This document shows positions 27,536-37,022 of a stretch of 64,000 bases of DNA, piece after piece. Source of the stretch: DSOI01 sp041394885 (GTDB lineage: Bacteria > Acidobacteriota > Terriglobia > Bryobacterales > Bryobacteraceae); NCBI GenBank assembly GCA_041394885.1, contig JAWKHI010000004.1:1-64000 (forward strand), read 5' to 3'. The notes under the pieces were generated by a model. It was not told where the DNA came from. It saw only the letters and a program-made list of their open reading frames with translations, and ran no database searches. A program made the translations under genes and the position numbers. Numbering within the stretch: position 1 is the stretch's first letter; each line of letters begins with the position of its first letter.

Positions 27536-28456
27536 ATGAAATTGAGGACTGACAAAGGACAAGCTTTGCTACTGGCCGGGAAACGACACACGCCGCACCG
27601 AAGGGCCGATCCGGCGAAACTGCTGCGATCGATTTCCCCTTTTCCGGCCGTGGCGCGGAAACTGTTGAGTATCGTGGACAAAGAAACTTGCACCATCCCG
27701 GAGGTGACGCAAATTGTGCGCGCCGACGCCGTTTTCGCGTCCGAGGTGCTCCGTCTTGCCAACTCGGCGGTGTTAGGGCTTCGCTACGAGGTTCTGAACA
27801 TCATGCATGCGGTTACCGTTCTGGGTACAGACCGGTTACGGGCGTTGGTGCTGACCGTGGCGATGCGGGACTTTCTGAACGGCGCGGCGCAGGCCGACCT
27901 GCTGCGGCGTTGCTGGCGCCACAACTTCGCTTCCGCGCTGGTGGCAGAGGCGCTCGCTGGATCCTGCTGGTTGGACCGTTCCGACGCCTATACGGCGGGG
28001 CTGTTGCACGACCTCGGCCAACTTGCGTTGATCTCGCAATTCCCCACACGCTACACAGAACTGCTCGAAGCATCCCCGGACCTCACCAGACTTCTGGAGG
28101 CCGAGAGCGACGCATTCGGCCTCAATCACTGTGAGGCAGGACAATGGCTGGCCGATCACTGGTGCATTCCACCAAAGCTGCGCGGGATCGTTTGCCGCGA
28201 CATCGCAGCCAGTGAGCCCGACGCCAGCGGACATAGCGTCTCGCTGGCCCGGCTCTCGGTGCTCGCTTGCGATATCGCCAATTCGCTCGATTTCAGACTG
28301 AGGCAGGACCCGGATCACGGCGGAATCGACGCCCGCACCATTCTGGAATCGGGACTCCCGCTCGACTCCTGGAACGCCCTCGAGCCTCAACTCGGGGAAC
28401 TGATCGATACGATCCCGTTCAAAATCAACGCGTTCGAAACCGAATTCCTGCACTGA
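27536..28456 (+). CDS. HDOD-domain signalling protein
   Basis: A 306-residue protein. The HDOD domain spans about residues 25-235 (SISPFPAVARKLLSIVDKET, VLRLANSAVLGLRYEVLNIM, TAGLLHDLGQLALI). The HD metal site is nearly intact (LLHDLGQLAL) but HDOD domains as a rule do not hydrolyse phosphodiesters and act as protein or nucleotide-linked scaffolds. The C-terminal ~70 residues have no recognised output domain. ATG 27536 is chosen because the upstream reading overlaps the divergent sulfatase promoter region. Confidence 0.85.
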   Translation: MKLRTDKGQALLLAGKRHTPHRRADPAKLLRSISPFPAVARKLLSIVDKETCTIPEVTQIVRADAVFASEVLRLANSAVLGLRYEVLNIMHAVTVLGTDRLRALVLTVAMRDFLNGAAQADLLRRCWRHNFASALVAEALAGSCWLDRSDAYTAGLLHDLGQLALISQFPTRYTELLEASPDLTRLLEAESDAFGLNHCEAGQWLADHWCIPPKLRGIVCRDIAASEPDASGHSVSLARLSVLACDIANSLDFRLRQDPDHGGIDARTILESGLPLDSWNALEPQLGELIDTIPFKINAFETEFLH

Positions 28457-28472
28457 TTCCGGAGGCGGCAAC

Positions 28473-29666
28473 TCAGAGCTGGCGCAAACGCCGGCCTGCC
28501 TCGGCCAGTGTCTCCAACTTCTTGCAGAAGCAGAACCGGACCAGCCCCGCACCATCGCGCGGATCCTCGAAGAAGCTCGACCCCGGTACCGCGGCCACCC
28601 GCGCCTTGGCGAGCATATGGCGGGCAAACGCCATGTCGTCGGGGAATCCGAACGGAGAGATTCCCGCCATCACATAGTAGGCGCCGCGCGGGGTGTAGGG
28701 CTCCAGACCGGCGTCGCGCAGGTAACCCGTGAGCAGGTCCCGCCGTTGGCGGTAGCTTTCGCCGAGGCCGGCGTAGAACTCCTCACCAAGACCGAGAGCC
28801 ATCACGGCGGCCTGCTGCATCGGTGCGGGCGAGTTCACGGTCAGAAAGTCATGCACCTTGCGGATCGAGTCCGCCAGGTCCGGCGCTGCCAGCACCCAAC
28901 CCACACGCCACCCGGTTACGGAGAACGTCTTGCTCATCGAATTGACGAGGATGGTCCGGTCCCGCATGCCGGGAATGGTCATCAGCGGGATGTGGCGCTC
29001 GCCGTCATAGACGATGTGTTCGTAAATCTCGTCGGTGATGGCGAGCGTATCGAACTCCTGGCACAGCGCGGCGATGGTTTCCAGTTCCGCGCGCTGAAAC
29101 ACCTTGCCGGTGGGGTTGTGGGGCGAGGTGAGAATGATCGCCTTGGTGCGCGCGGAGAATGCGCGGCGAAGTTCTTCGGGATCGAAAGACCAGTCCGGCG
29201 GGTGGAGCCGAACCAGTTTGCGTTCCGCGCCACAGAGCCACGTATCGGGACCGTAGTTCTCGTAGTAAGGCTCGAAGACGATCACCTCGTCGCCGGGGTT
29301 AGCGGTGGCAAGCAGGGACGCGATCATGCCCTCGGTGGCCCCGCAACAGACCGTGATTTCGCGGTCTGGGTCGACGGCCAGGCCGTATTCGCGGAGGTAA
29401 CGATCCGCGATGGCCCGACGCAGGTTCGGGGCGCCCCAGGTGATGGTGTATTGATTGTGTTCTTCGGAAATGGCGCGTCGCGCGGCGTCCTTGATTTGTT
29501 CGGGAGCGGCGAAGTCCGGGAATCCCTGGGCCAGATTGACAGCGTCGTGTTCCAGGGCGAGACGGGTCATCTCGCGGATGACGGATTCGGTGAAATTGCG
29601 GGTCCGCTGGCTGCGGAAGCGGGAGCGGCCTTCGGGACCGGTCCTGGGAGCGATGGATTGTTTCAT
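28473..29666 (-). CDS. Class I/II PLP aminotransferase (kynurenine aminotransferase-like)
   Basis: A 397-residue fold-type I enzyme. Motifs: VNLAQGFPDFAAPEQIKDAA near the N-terminus, NQYTITWGAPNLRRAIADRY, ILTSPHNPTGKVF, TDEIYEHIVY, the PLP Schiff-base Lys in VNSMSKTFSVTGWRVGW, and the substrate-carboxylate Arg in LVRFCFCKK. These are the signatures of the KAT / methionine aminotransferase group, which transaminates aromatic or sulfur amino acids with a 2-oxoacid. It lies 29 bases after the Slt gene on the same strand. The exact amino donor is not readable from sequence. Confidence 0.9.
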   Translation of the reverse strand: MKQSIAPRTGPEGRSRFRSQRTRNFTESVIREMTRLALEHDAVNLAQGFPDFAAPEQIKDAARRAISEEHNQYTITWGAPNLRRAIADRYLREYGLAVDPDREITVCCGATEGMIASLLATANPGDEVIVFEPYYENYGPDTWLCGAERKLVRLHPPDWSFDPEELRRAFSARTKAIILTSPHNPTGKVFQRAELETIAALCQEFDTLAITDEIYEHIVYDGERHIPLMTIPGMRDRTILVNSMSKTFSVTGWRVGWVLAAPDLADSIRKVHDFLTVNSPAPMQQAAVMALGLGEEFYAGLGESYRQRRDLLTGYLRDAGLEPYTPRGAYYVMAGISPFGFPDDMAFARHMLAKARVAAVPGSSFFEDPRDGAGLVRFCFCKKLETLAEAGRRLRQL

Positions 29667-29695
29667 GGAGTTAGGACGAAAGTGGGTTCTAGCTG

Positions 29696-31861
29696 CTAGA
29701 GCTTGCCCCAAAGGCGCCGGTAGACATCGGCGTTGCGGAGGACGCTTTGCACATAGTTGCGCGTTTCCGAGAAGGGGATGGTTTCGATGAACTCCGACGG
29801 CTCGCGGAACGACGCCCACGTCTTCCAACGGTTGGCGCGGGTGGGGCCGGCATTGTAGCCGGCGAGAGTTCGTACCCAGAGGCCATCCTGGGAGTCCAGA
29901 ATCTTCTTGAGGTAGTAGGTGCCCAGGCGGAGGTTGAATTCCGGCTTGGTGAGCATGGCGTTGGTGAACTTGCGAATACCGAGACGGCGGCTGAGATCGC
30001 GGCCGGTGGCGGGCATGATCTGCGTGAGCCCGATGGCGCGCGCCCGCGAGACCGCTTCCGGATCGAACTCGGACTCCTGACGGATCAGACCGGCGACGAT
30101 GAACGGATCGATCTCGTTGGCGCGGCTGTGCTTTTCGAGATCGTCGCGGTAGTAGAGCGGGAACACCAGCTTCCAGAACTTCACCGGCGCATCTTCGATG
30201 TGCCACGTGAGGTACTTGCCCGAATAGGCCTTGGCGTAGCGCAGACCTTGGGCATGGCGGCCCTGGCGTACGGCCAGTTGCGCCAGTTCGATGCCGATGA
30301 GGTTCCGCTTGGCGTCGACGCTGGCCCCGAAGCGCAGCTCGAACTCGGCCCAATCGTCGATCGCCGCCACGGCCAACTGTCCAGCTCTCCGGATGCGGAC
30401 GCGCGTGGGCTCGTCCATTGTGAAATCCGCGCCGCTGCCGGACTCGGCCAAGCCGGCGGCGGCCACGCGGGACGCGGTCCGCGCATCGGGCCGGATTTTC
30501 GCGAGCACGGCCGCATCCAGACGCTGGCGCGAAGTGACGCCATAGTAATAGTTGGGGAAGCGGCTGGACACGGCTTCGTAGAGAGCGCGCGCCTGTTCAA
30601 AATCACGGCGCTGCTCGGCGACTCGTCCAAGGAAATAGAGGGCCGCCGGAGCGTCCTCCGACTTCGGAAACTTCTCTACTTGATTCCACAGCAACTGTTC
30701 GGCGTCCGGGGAGCGACGCAGGTAGTGGCTCCACGCGAATTTCCAGTGACAGTCCCCTGCCCTTTCGTCCCGGGCGAAGGTTCCGAAGCAGACCTCGTAG
30801 ATCGGCTCATAGCGCTCCGGCTGATTGGCAACGAGATATTGGTAGACTTCGCCGAGCAGGGCTTCCAGGCGCCACGGTGACACCGGATGTTTGGCGGCCA
30901 GTTCACGCAGTGCGGACGCGTTTTCGGCGGACCGGTTGAGACGGCGCGCCGAGGAGGCGATAAGGGACAGGCGTTCGGCATCCAGCACGGGCTGGCTCAC
31001 AGAAAGGCCGGAAAGATGCTGCAGCGCGCCGGCATAGTCGCGAGCCCGATACCGGGCGGCGCCGATGCGGACCTGCGCCCGGTCCCGGTCACCACCAGTG
31101 AAGTTGGGCGTCAGGCGCAGAAGTTCGGCGGCAGCTTCTTTGCCGCGGCCGGCGTCGATGAGTTGATCGGCCCGGCCGAGCCACGCCGAAGGCAGTTCTG
31201 GCGGATAATCGCGGCCCATCGAGGTACGAAGCCGGTCAAGCGCCTCCTTGGCCTTGGCCGCCTCCGGCGCGCGGGCATAGTCGAAAAAAACGCCCTGATA
31301 CTCGAGAGCCGCCGCCTTGGCATCGCCGGCCGCCTCGAGAGCCGACGCGTAGAGGAACTTGCCCTTCGCTTCCGGAACATCGTCCAGATTGGGAGCGAGC
31401 AGCGCAGCCGCGCGATCCGGCTGTTTCTGTTCCATCAGGATGTCCACCGAGGCGAAGATCGCAGCCGCCCGATGCGGGGATATGGGCTTGCGAGAGATCA
31501 AGCTGGCCAGAATGGGAAGAGCTTCGGGTTTCCGGCCGAGCGAAATCAGTGCCTGCGCGGCGCCATACTCGGCATGGTCTGCCAGCAGCGGCAGTTCTTT
31601 TCTGGCCTTCAGGAAACCTGCGAGCGCCTCCGGCATCCGCCGGGCCTCGAGGTCCGCCGCGGCCAGAGCCAGCGAGCCTAACGCAGGCGGTTTGGCCGCG
31701 CCCAACACGGCCGCCCGCCTCGCCGCCGATGCCTGCGTGCGATAGGCCCGAGCGGCGGTTTCCAGGTCCTGGGCGCCCGCGCTGGCCGCGATCAACAGCA
31801 GCGCCGCGGTTTCAAACGAGAGGGCCCGGATAGTCCACCCCAAGTAGTTCCGGATTATCAT
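29696..31861 (-). CDS. Soluble lytic transglycosylase Slt-type with long TPR-like superhelix
   Basis: A 721-residue protein. From ATG 31861 it opens with a signal-like hydrophobic stretch (LSFETAALLLIAASAGAQ). Residues ~30-540 are Ala/Leu-rich helical repeats of TPR type (the U/L-domain arrangement of Slt70). The C-terminal GH23 domain carries the catalytic Glu in GLIRQESEFDPEAVSRARA, plus GLTQIMPATG, RLGTYYLKKIL and LAGYNAGPTRANRW. It cuts murein glycan strands exolytically in the periplasm. The start overlaps the upstream coiled-coil gene by 50 bases, so the two are translated together. Confidence 0.9.
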   Translation of the reverse strand: MIIRNYLGWTIRALSFETAALLLIAASAGAQDLETAARAYRTQASAARRAAVLGAAKPPALGSLALAAADLEARRMPEALAGFLKARKELPLLADHAEYGAAQALISLGRKPEALPILASLISRKPISPHRAAAIFASVDILMEQKQPDRAAALLAPNLDDVPEAKGKFLYASALEAAGDAKAAALEYQGVFFDYARAPEAAKAKEALDRLRTSMGRDYPPELPSAWLGRADQLIDAGRGKEAAAELLRLTPNFTGGDRDRAQVRIGAARYRARDYAGALQHLSGLSVSQPVLDAERLSLIASSARRLNRSAENASALRELAAKHPVSPWRLEALLGEVYQYLVANQPERYEPIYEVCFGTFARDERAGDCHWKFAWSHYLRRSPDAEQLLWNQVEKFPKSEDAPAALYFLGRVAEQRRDFEQARALYEAVSSRFPNYYYGVTSRQRLDAAVLAKIRPDARTASRVAAAGLAESGSGADFTMDEPTRVRIRRAGQLAVAAIDDWAEFELRFGASVDAKRNLIGIELAQLAVRQGRHAQGLRYAKAYSGKYLTWHIEDAPVKFWKLVFPLYYRDDLEKHSRANEIDPFIVAGLIRQESEFDPEAVSRARAIGLTQIMPATGRDLSRRLGIRKFTNAMLTKPEFNLRLGTYYLKKILDSQDGLWVRTLAGYNAGPTRANRWKTWASFREPSEFIETIPFSETRNYVQSVLRNADVYRRLWGKL

Positions 31862-32969
31862 TCGCCAACGTCCGTACCAGTTCCAGGTGGAGATAGTCCA
31901 CCATCGAAGGGCAAGCCCGCAGATGCTGCTGGGCATACACCTGCCGGTTGCGGTCCACATCCTCCCGCAGCAGTGTGTACAAGGTTCGGTCTGCCCTGCC
32001 CTGCTTCACCGCCGAGGACTTAAACAACCGGATCTCCGCCACTTGAACCCGCGCGAAACGCTGGGCCTTCAGGTGCAGATCCTGTTCATTGGCCGGCAGA
32101 TCGGACCAACTCGGCCTGACCGGCTCCACAGCCGCTTGAATCGCCACCAGGCCATTGGCGGCGCTACTGGCGCCGGCCGGCTCTGGGCTGGTGGCCTTCT
32201 GCGCACCGCCGGCCGTGGCCGCCAGCGTCGCGGCCGTCGCCGCCTGTGCGCGTGCTTCCCAAACCGCGGACGCGAGCGAGGACAACAACTCCAACGCGTC
32301 CACGTTCACTACATCGGCCGATCCTTCCGCATACAGCAGCGCCACGGTCTTGCCGGCCCCAAAGATCGGGAATAAAAATACGCGCGGACCGCATTCGGGT
32401 CCGCCCGCGTCAACCAGTTCGGGAGAAATCTCGCCGGGAGTTGCGGCCGCCACCACCGGCTCCCTGGAACGAACCGCCTCGGCCAAGGCGGGGGCGCGCC
32501 CGAACGGGATCTCGACCGGAGGAGCGTCGAAGCTCGATCGTTCCAGCCGCAGCGCTTCCCCTTGCACGGTGAAAACGGCCGCACGCCGGCTGAGCCCAGC
32601 CGCGGCGTCCACCAGCGCACCGCTCCATTCTTCCTGCTTGCCTGCCTGCCGGATGCGCCGGGCACCCGTGTTCAGATGTTCCGATAGCCGCCGTGCGGTC
32701 TCTCGGCGATCCTGCCCGCGCAGGCGCTCTACCTCCCCGCGAAGGCGTTCCTGAACGGCCGTTTCCACCTCCCCGCTGAAACGCTCCGACAACTCGGCAA
32801 ATCGCTCCTCGAGGAGCCGGGAGATGTTCTCCTCCCAACCCGATCGAAGCTGCTCCTCCACGCGGGCCACATGCAACTGCCAAGCGGCAGTCAGTTGATC
32901 CAGGGCCTGGTCCCGGGCCTGATCGAGTGCATCGCGCAGAGCTCCGGTAAACGTGGTGACGCTTTCCAT
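31812..32969 (-). CDS. Coiled-coil protein with a GAF-like domain, unknown function
   Basis: A 385-residue protein. Residues ~10-110 are strongly charged and heptad-like (ALDQARDQALDQLTAAW, VQERLRGEVERLRGQDRRET), predicted to be coiled coil. Residues ~110-240 look like a GAF-type sensory fold (AAVFTVQGEALRLERS, FLFPIFGAGKTVALLYAEG). An Ala-rich linker leads to a C-terminal helical segment (RFARVQVAEIRLFKSSAVKQ... QQHLRACPSMVDYLHLEL). No signal peptide or enzyme motif is present. It lies between the AsmA-like and Slt genes on one strand, overlapping the latter. A scaffold or sensing role at the envelope is a guess. Confidence 0.65.
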   Translation of the reverse strand: MESVTTFTGALRDALDQARDQALDQLTAAWQLHVARVEEQLRSGWEENISRLLEERFAELSERFSGEVETAVQERLRGEVERLRGQDRRETARRLSEHLNTGARRIRQAGKQEEWSGALVDAAAGLSRRAAVFTVQGEALRLERSSFDAPPVEIPFGRAPALAEAVRSREPVVAAATPGEISPELVDAGGPECGPRVFLFPIFGAGKTVALLYAEGSADVVNVDALELLSSLASAVWEARAQAATAATLAATAGGAQKATSPEPAGASSAANGLVAIQAAVEPVRPSWSDLPANEQDLHLKAQRFARVQVAEIRLFKSSAVKQGRADRTLYTLLREDVDRNRQVYAQQHLRACPSMVDYLHLELVRTLANDNPELLGVDYPGPLV

Positions 32970-33040
32970 CGTTCTGTTCGGTTCCCTTCCATAGTAATAC
33001 CAAACGGCCGTTGGGAGTAGTAAGAATCGAACAAATCAGG

Positions 33041-35485
33041 TCAATTCTGTTTCAAAGGAGCTTTGTCGGCGGCGGCCGCCGTGCCCGGTCCAGCCGTGAC
33101 TTCCAGATTCAGCGCGCCGATCCGGCCCGTCACCCGCGCCGGGGGCGCGTTCTCAACCGACTGCGGAACGAGTTCCATTTGGAAGCGGCCATCGGAACCG
33201 GCGCCCCGGCCCAGGAACAACTCGCCACCGGACTCCACCTCGACCGCGCTCAATTGCAGGCGCGGCGAAGCAGGTCCGCCTTGGTACACGAAACAACCGG
33301 CGGTGCGCTCCCAAATGCTGCCGGACGGCGGTTTCACATCGGTGGCCGAGAACGAGCCCTGCCATCGCAGCGAGGAGGCAATCTCGGCTCCGGATCCGGC
33401 GGCGTCGAACTCGCCTTCCATGTCGAGCGACCCCAGTTGCCAGGAGATGCCTCGCACGGAGAGATTCCCGCGGTAGACCGGGTCGTCCCCGAGCGCCACC
33501 GAAATGGAACCGCGGAGCGGCGCGCCGGCAACGGTTCCCGAGACGTCGCGCAATTCGAGCGCCGGCCCATTCCAATAAAAGCGGGCGCGGAGCCCCGCGG
33601 CACGAAGGCGGCCAGCGGTGAGCCGCGTGATGGCGATGGTCCCTTTGGCGCGGTAAGGCCTCGAAGGGGAGGGCGCCGCATCGGGCGCCTGGGCGAGCAT
33701 CCGCAATATGTCTTCGAGTTGCGCCGCTTCGAGCTGCCCGGCTCGCAGATTTACGGTTCCGTCGCTCGAAGCATCGAAGCGGACGGGCAGACCGGCGACC
33801 GTGCCTTCGGCGCCGCGAATCGCCCACGACGAACCGCGCAGGGATACCGCCGCCGATTCGATCTCGACCGTGGCTCGCTTGCCGCCCAGTTCCTCGAGCG
33901 GGAACTTGGCGCCGGTCACCCGGAGTGGGCCGGTCCAGAGCGCGGGCGGAGCAGCACCGGCGGACTCGGGCGCGGGGGAAACCGCGTCGGTCCCGGCATG
34001 GCTCATTTGAAGCGTGCCGCTCCAGTTGCCGGACCAGGCGAGGATCCATGGGGCGGGCGCGCGGAGCAGGTCCTCAATCAGGCGGCGGAGGTCGCGCGCG
34101 GGCATGCCGGACGTTTGCAGCCGCACCTCGCGCGCGCCGGAGTCGAGCTGCCATTCCGCCGAAGCCGTCATGGTTTGCCGGCCCATGCGGAGCAGAGCCG
34201 GACGCAGTTGGACCGATTCATTGGCGACCACGATTTCGGCGGACTCCAACTCGAGCGGCGGCTGCTGCTCGATCCTGGCGCTGGTAAGCGAAAAGGTCCC
34301 GTTCGCCGGAGTGGGAGGAGACCACGCGAGCGATCCGTTTACCAACCCCTCCACCGGGAGCCGGGAGAGCTCGGCGTAGCCCATTTCGTCGAGAATCGCC
34401 CGCAGAGACCCCGCCGGCAGATCGCGCAGCCCGAACAGCACCGTCCACGCCGGTTGGGAAAACAAAGACTCGACGTTCAATTGAGCCGATACCGGCGCCG
34501 TGGACGTGGCCGAGTTGGCGGCACCGGGCTCGCTTTGCTGGCCGATGGTGGCTCCCGCGGTGTCGGCGGTTTCCATCCGAAGCTGACCGTCATCCAGACG
34601 AAAGCGTCCACGGAGCGCGAGCCCCGATCCGGTACGGGCAAAGAGCACGGCGCGCTCCACCTGATCGAGCTCCACCGTACCGTCGATCGCCAGGTCCGAG
34701 AGTGGCCCGGAGAGGTGAAATCGCGATGCAACGAAGCCGTTGATGTTCACCGGACGTCCGGCCGCGAGCGAAGCGATCCCGGCGATCGCGCTTCGTTCGA
34801 CCGAAAGGCTCATCTCCAGGCGGGCTTCGCCGGGGGCGGATCCCTCCGGCCAGGTGAGCATGCCTCGTCCGGAAAGCCGGCCGAAGGCGCGTGTACCCTG
34901 GTCGGTTCGCGCCGGCTCGCCTTCCACACGAATCCCGAAGCGCGACGCGTCGGAGAGATCGGCCTCGACGAGCAGGTCCGTTTCGGCGAGGTAGAAGACG
35001 GATTTCAATGTGCCCTGCTTGAAATTCAGCCGCCCACCGGTCACTTCGATTTGCGGAAACGACCCTTTGCCGAGCGCCTGCCGGATGAGCGGCTGCAGGT
35101 TCCAGCCGACCCCGGGCACCTGCATGAGGTTGACGCTGGGATTCACTAATCGGATGCCGGCCAGTTCCACCCGTCCGCGAAGCAGCGACGCCAAGCCCAC
35201 GCTTACCTCCAGGCGTTCCACGTAGGCCACGGGTTCGATGCCGATCGACGGCAGCTCATGGATCACCAGAGAACTGCCTCCCAGGGGATTCTCCACGGAA
35301 AATCCCGGACGGGGAAAGGCACGAAAGCGGACGTCGCCGCGCAATTCGACACGGCGTCCGAGTTTGTTCTCGAGGCCCCGGTGGATGGCTTCGGCAAACC
35401 GGTCCGCACCGACGAACGGGGCACCGATGATGACGGCCCCGAGCAGCGCCAAAACGAGCAGGGCCAATCGCCAACCGAGTTTCAT
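33041..35485 (-). CDS. AsmA-like envelope protein
   Basis: An 814-residue protein with an N-terminal TM anchor (LALLVLALLGAVIIGAPFVG) followed by the AsmA N-domain (NKLGRRVELRGDVRFRAFPR, GFSVENPLGG). A long beta-rich body follows, then a C-terminal AsmA_2-like region (RGISWQLGSLDMEGEFDAAG, FQMELVPQSVENAPPARVTG). AsmA/TamB/YhdP-type proteins bridge the periplasm and help move phospholipids to the outer membrane. The ATG (35485-35483) overlaps the TGA of the mocA-like gene, so translation is coupled to it. This is an odd pairing, since MocA acts in molybdenum cofactor maturation. Confidence 0.8.
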   Translation of the reverse strand: MKLGWRLALLVLALLGAVIIGAPFVGADRFAEAIHRGLENKLGRRVELRGDVRFRAFPRPGFSVENPLGGSSLVIHELPSIGIEPVAYVERLEVSVGLASLLRGRVELAGIRLVNPSVNLMQVPGVGWNLQPLIRQALGKGSFPQIEVTGGRLNFKQGTLKSVFYLAETDLLVEADLSDASRFGIRVEGEPARTDQGTRAFGRLSGRGMLTWPEGSAPGEARLEMSLSVERSAIAGIASLAAGRPVNINGFVASRFHLSGPLSDLAIDGTVELDQVERAVLFARTGSGLALRGRFRLDDGQLRMETADTAGATIGQQSEPGAANSATSTAPVSAQLNVESLFSQPAWTVLFGLRDLPAGSLRAILDEMGYAELSRLPVEGLVNGSLAWSPPTPANGTFSLTSARIEQQPPLELESAEIVVANESVQLRPALLRMGRQTMTASAEWQLDSGAREVRLQTSGMPARDLRRLIEDLLRAPAPWILAWSGNWSGTLQMSHAGTDAVSPAPESAGAAPPALWTGPLRVTGAKFPLEELGGKRATVEIESAAVSLRGSSWAIRGAEGTVAGLPVRFDASSDGTVNLRAGQLEAAQLEDILRMLAQAPDAAPSPSRPYRAKGTIAITRLTAGRLRAAGLRARFYWNGPALELRDVSGTVAGAPLRGSISVALGDDPVYRGNLSVRGISWQLGSLDMEGEFDAAGSGAEIASSLRWQGSFSATDVKPPSGSIWERTAGCFVYQGGPASPRLQLSAVEVESGGELFLGRGAGSDGRFQMELVPQSVENAPPARVTGRIGALNLEVTAGPGTAAAADKAPLKQN

Positions 35486-36132
35486 CGCCGCGGGTCCGCC
35501 CGTTGCGAGGTGAGGATGCGGTACTGTTCGGGGTGATCGATGTCGCCGAGGATGCCGGCGTCGTCGACATCGACCATGACGGTGCGATCGGGATGGGCGC
35601 GCAGCAGGTCCCGGATGGAGGCGTCGCGGCCCAGGGCCATCAATTGGCCGCGCACGGGTCCGCTCACCAGCACCGGGTGTCCGCGCCGCCATTGCCCGGC
35701 AGGCTCTGGGGAACTGGCGTCCACCCCGGCCAGACGCGTCCGGGGCCGGAATATCCATTCGCCGGGCTTGCGGCCGGCCCAGCGGTCGATCAGTGCGTCG
35801 ATGGTAGCGGGAGCCACGGCCGGAGCGTCGACAGGGCAGAAGAAGAAATCTTGGACGCTCTCGCCGAGAGCGGCAATCCCTGTTTGGAGCGAACTGGCCT
35901 GTCCGCGAGCCGGATCGGGATTTCGGACCACAAGAGCCTCGCCGCCGCGCCGGATTCCCGCTTCGATCGCCTCGGCGTGGTACCCGAGCACGGCCACCAC
36001 CGGCCGGCAGCGGGCGCCGAACAGGCCGATCAGGCGATCGAGGAACGTCTCACCGTCGAGCAGCAGGAGCGCCTTGGGCGAGCCCATGCGGGTGGAAGCA
36101 CCAGCGGCCAGAATCACCGCAGCGGGGTTCAC
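35482..36132 (-). CDS. mocA: Molybdenum cofactor nucleotidyltransferase (MocA/MobA-like)
   Basis: A 216-residue GT-A-fold nucleotidyltransferase: AAVILAAGASTRMGSPKALLL at the N-terminus is the GxGxSxRMGxxK nucleotide-binding loop. PVDAPAVAPATIDALI supplies the metal-binding Asp, and GHPVLVSGP is the usual later motif. MocA adds CMP to molybdopterin for xanthine-dehydrogenase-type enzymes. GTG 36132 is the likely start, since it overlaps the TGA stop of xdhC (GTGA). XdhC and MocA are functional partners in known systems, which supports the call. Confidence 0.88.
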   Translation of the reverse strand: MNPAAVILAAGASTRMGSPKALLLLDGETFLDRLIGLFGARCRPVVAVLGYHAEAIEAGIRRGGEALVVRNPDPARGQASSLQTGIAALGESVQDFFFCPVDAPAVAPATIDALIDRWAGRKPGEWIFRPRTRLAGVDASSPEPAGQWRRGHPVLVSGPVRGQLMALGRDASIRDLLRAHPDRTVMVDVDDAGILGDIDHPEQYRILTSQRADPRR

Positions 36133-36980
36133 TGTTTCGCTTTGCGGTCAAGCGCCGGCTGCAGCGCGGGATTCAGGTAAATGGATTTTGAGACGCTGCG
36201 CCAGTCCGAGCCAGCGCCGCGCCGGACCGCGATCATCTCCGCCACCACCGAGACGGCGATCTCTTCCGGGCTGATCGCTCCGATTTCGAGCCCCATGGGC
36301 GCGTGCAGGCCATCGAAGCGTTCGCGGGGGATATTTTCCTTTTCGAGCTCCTTCATCACCCCGAGCACCTTGCGCCGCGATCCGATCATCGACACGTAGC
36401 GCGCCGGCGTCCCAACCGCCCAGCGCAACACCCGCATATCGTCGCGGTGGCCGCGCGTGACGATGATCAGATAGCTCGAGGAATTCACTTCCAGCCTGGG
36501 GAAGATCTCTTCGTATTCGCCCGAATACACCTCAGCGGCTTCCGGGAAGCGCTCGCGGTTGGCGAATTGTTCACGGTCATCGATCACGACGGTTTCGAAT
36601 CCGGCGATGGTGGCCACCTTCGACAGGCTTTTGGAAATGTGCCCGGCCCCGAAGATATAGGCGCGTGGCTGTGGGATCACCGGCTCCACGAACACGTTCA
36701 GTTGCCCTCCGCAGATCAACCCGTTATCGTAGGCGGCGTCCTGTCCAAGCGAAAAAGTGAGGTGCCTGGGTTGTTCCTTCTCGATTACCTCGCGAGCCGC
36801 CGTCCATACTTCGGCCTCCACGCAGCCGCCGCCGATGGTGCCGATCATGGACCCGTCCTCGCGCACGAGAATCTTGGCGCTCTCGTAGCTGGGGATGGAT
36901 CCGTTGACTTCCACGATGGTGGCCAGGGCACACTTCTGGCCTTTCTTGCGCAGCGCGACGATCTCCTCGAAGATGTCCAT
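36129..36980 (-). CDS. xdhC: XdhC/CoxI-family Moco maturation factor
   Basis: A 283-residue protein; start ATG 36980. The N-terminal XdhC domain has ALATIVEVNGSIPSYESAKI and IGTIGGGCVEAEVW. The C-terminal Rossmann domain has YIFGAGHISKSLSKVATIAG and VSMIGSRRKVLGVM. XdhC proteins bind Moco, recruit the sulfurase and insert sulfurated cofactor into xanthine dehydrogenase or CO dehydrogenase. The target molybdoenzyme is not within the window. It heads a minus-strand run (xdhC-mocA-AsmA) with start/stop overlaps at both junctions. Confidence 0.9.
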   Translation of the reverse strand: MDIFEEIVALRKKGQKCALATIVEVNGSIPSYESAKILVREDGSMIGTIGGGCVEAEVWTAAREVIEKEQPRHLTFSLGQDAAYDNGLICGGQLNVFVEPVIPQPRAYIFGAGHISKSLSKVATIAGFETVVIDDREQFANRERFPEAAEVYSGEYEEIFPRLEVNSSSYLIIVTRGHRDDMRVLRWAVGTPARYVSMIGSRRKVLGVMKELEKENIPRERFDGLHAPMGLEIGAISPEEIAVSVVAEMIAVRRGAGSDWRSVSKSIYLNPALQPALDRKAKQ

Positions 36981-37022
36981 CCACTCAGGATTATAGCCGA
37001 ACGAAAATGCTAACCTCGGAGG

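Noticed and set aside
28617..29699. 360-codon open frame on the plus strand opposite the aminotransferase
   Set aside because: The minus strand carries all PLP-enzyme motifs; the plus frame is a shadow.
29667..30353. N-terminal extension of the aminotransferase frame
   Set aside because: The extra ~229 residues are Arg/Pro-rich, antisense-like to nothing and in another frame of the Slt gene; the family N-terminus begins at 29666.
33011..35149. 712-codon open frame on the plus strand opposite the AsmA-like gene
   Set aside because: Arg/Gly-rich shadow with no domain, no start context; the minus strand has a TM anchor, AsmA motifs and start/stop coupling.
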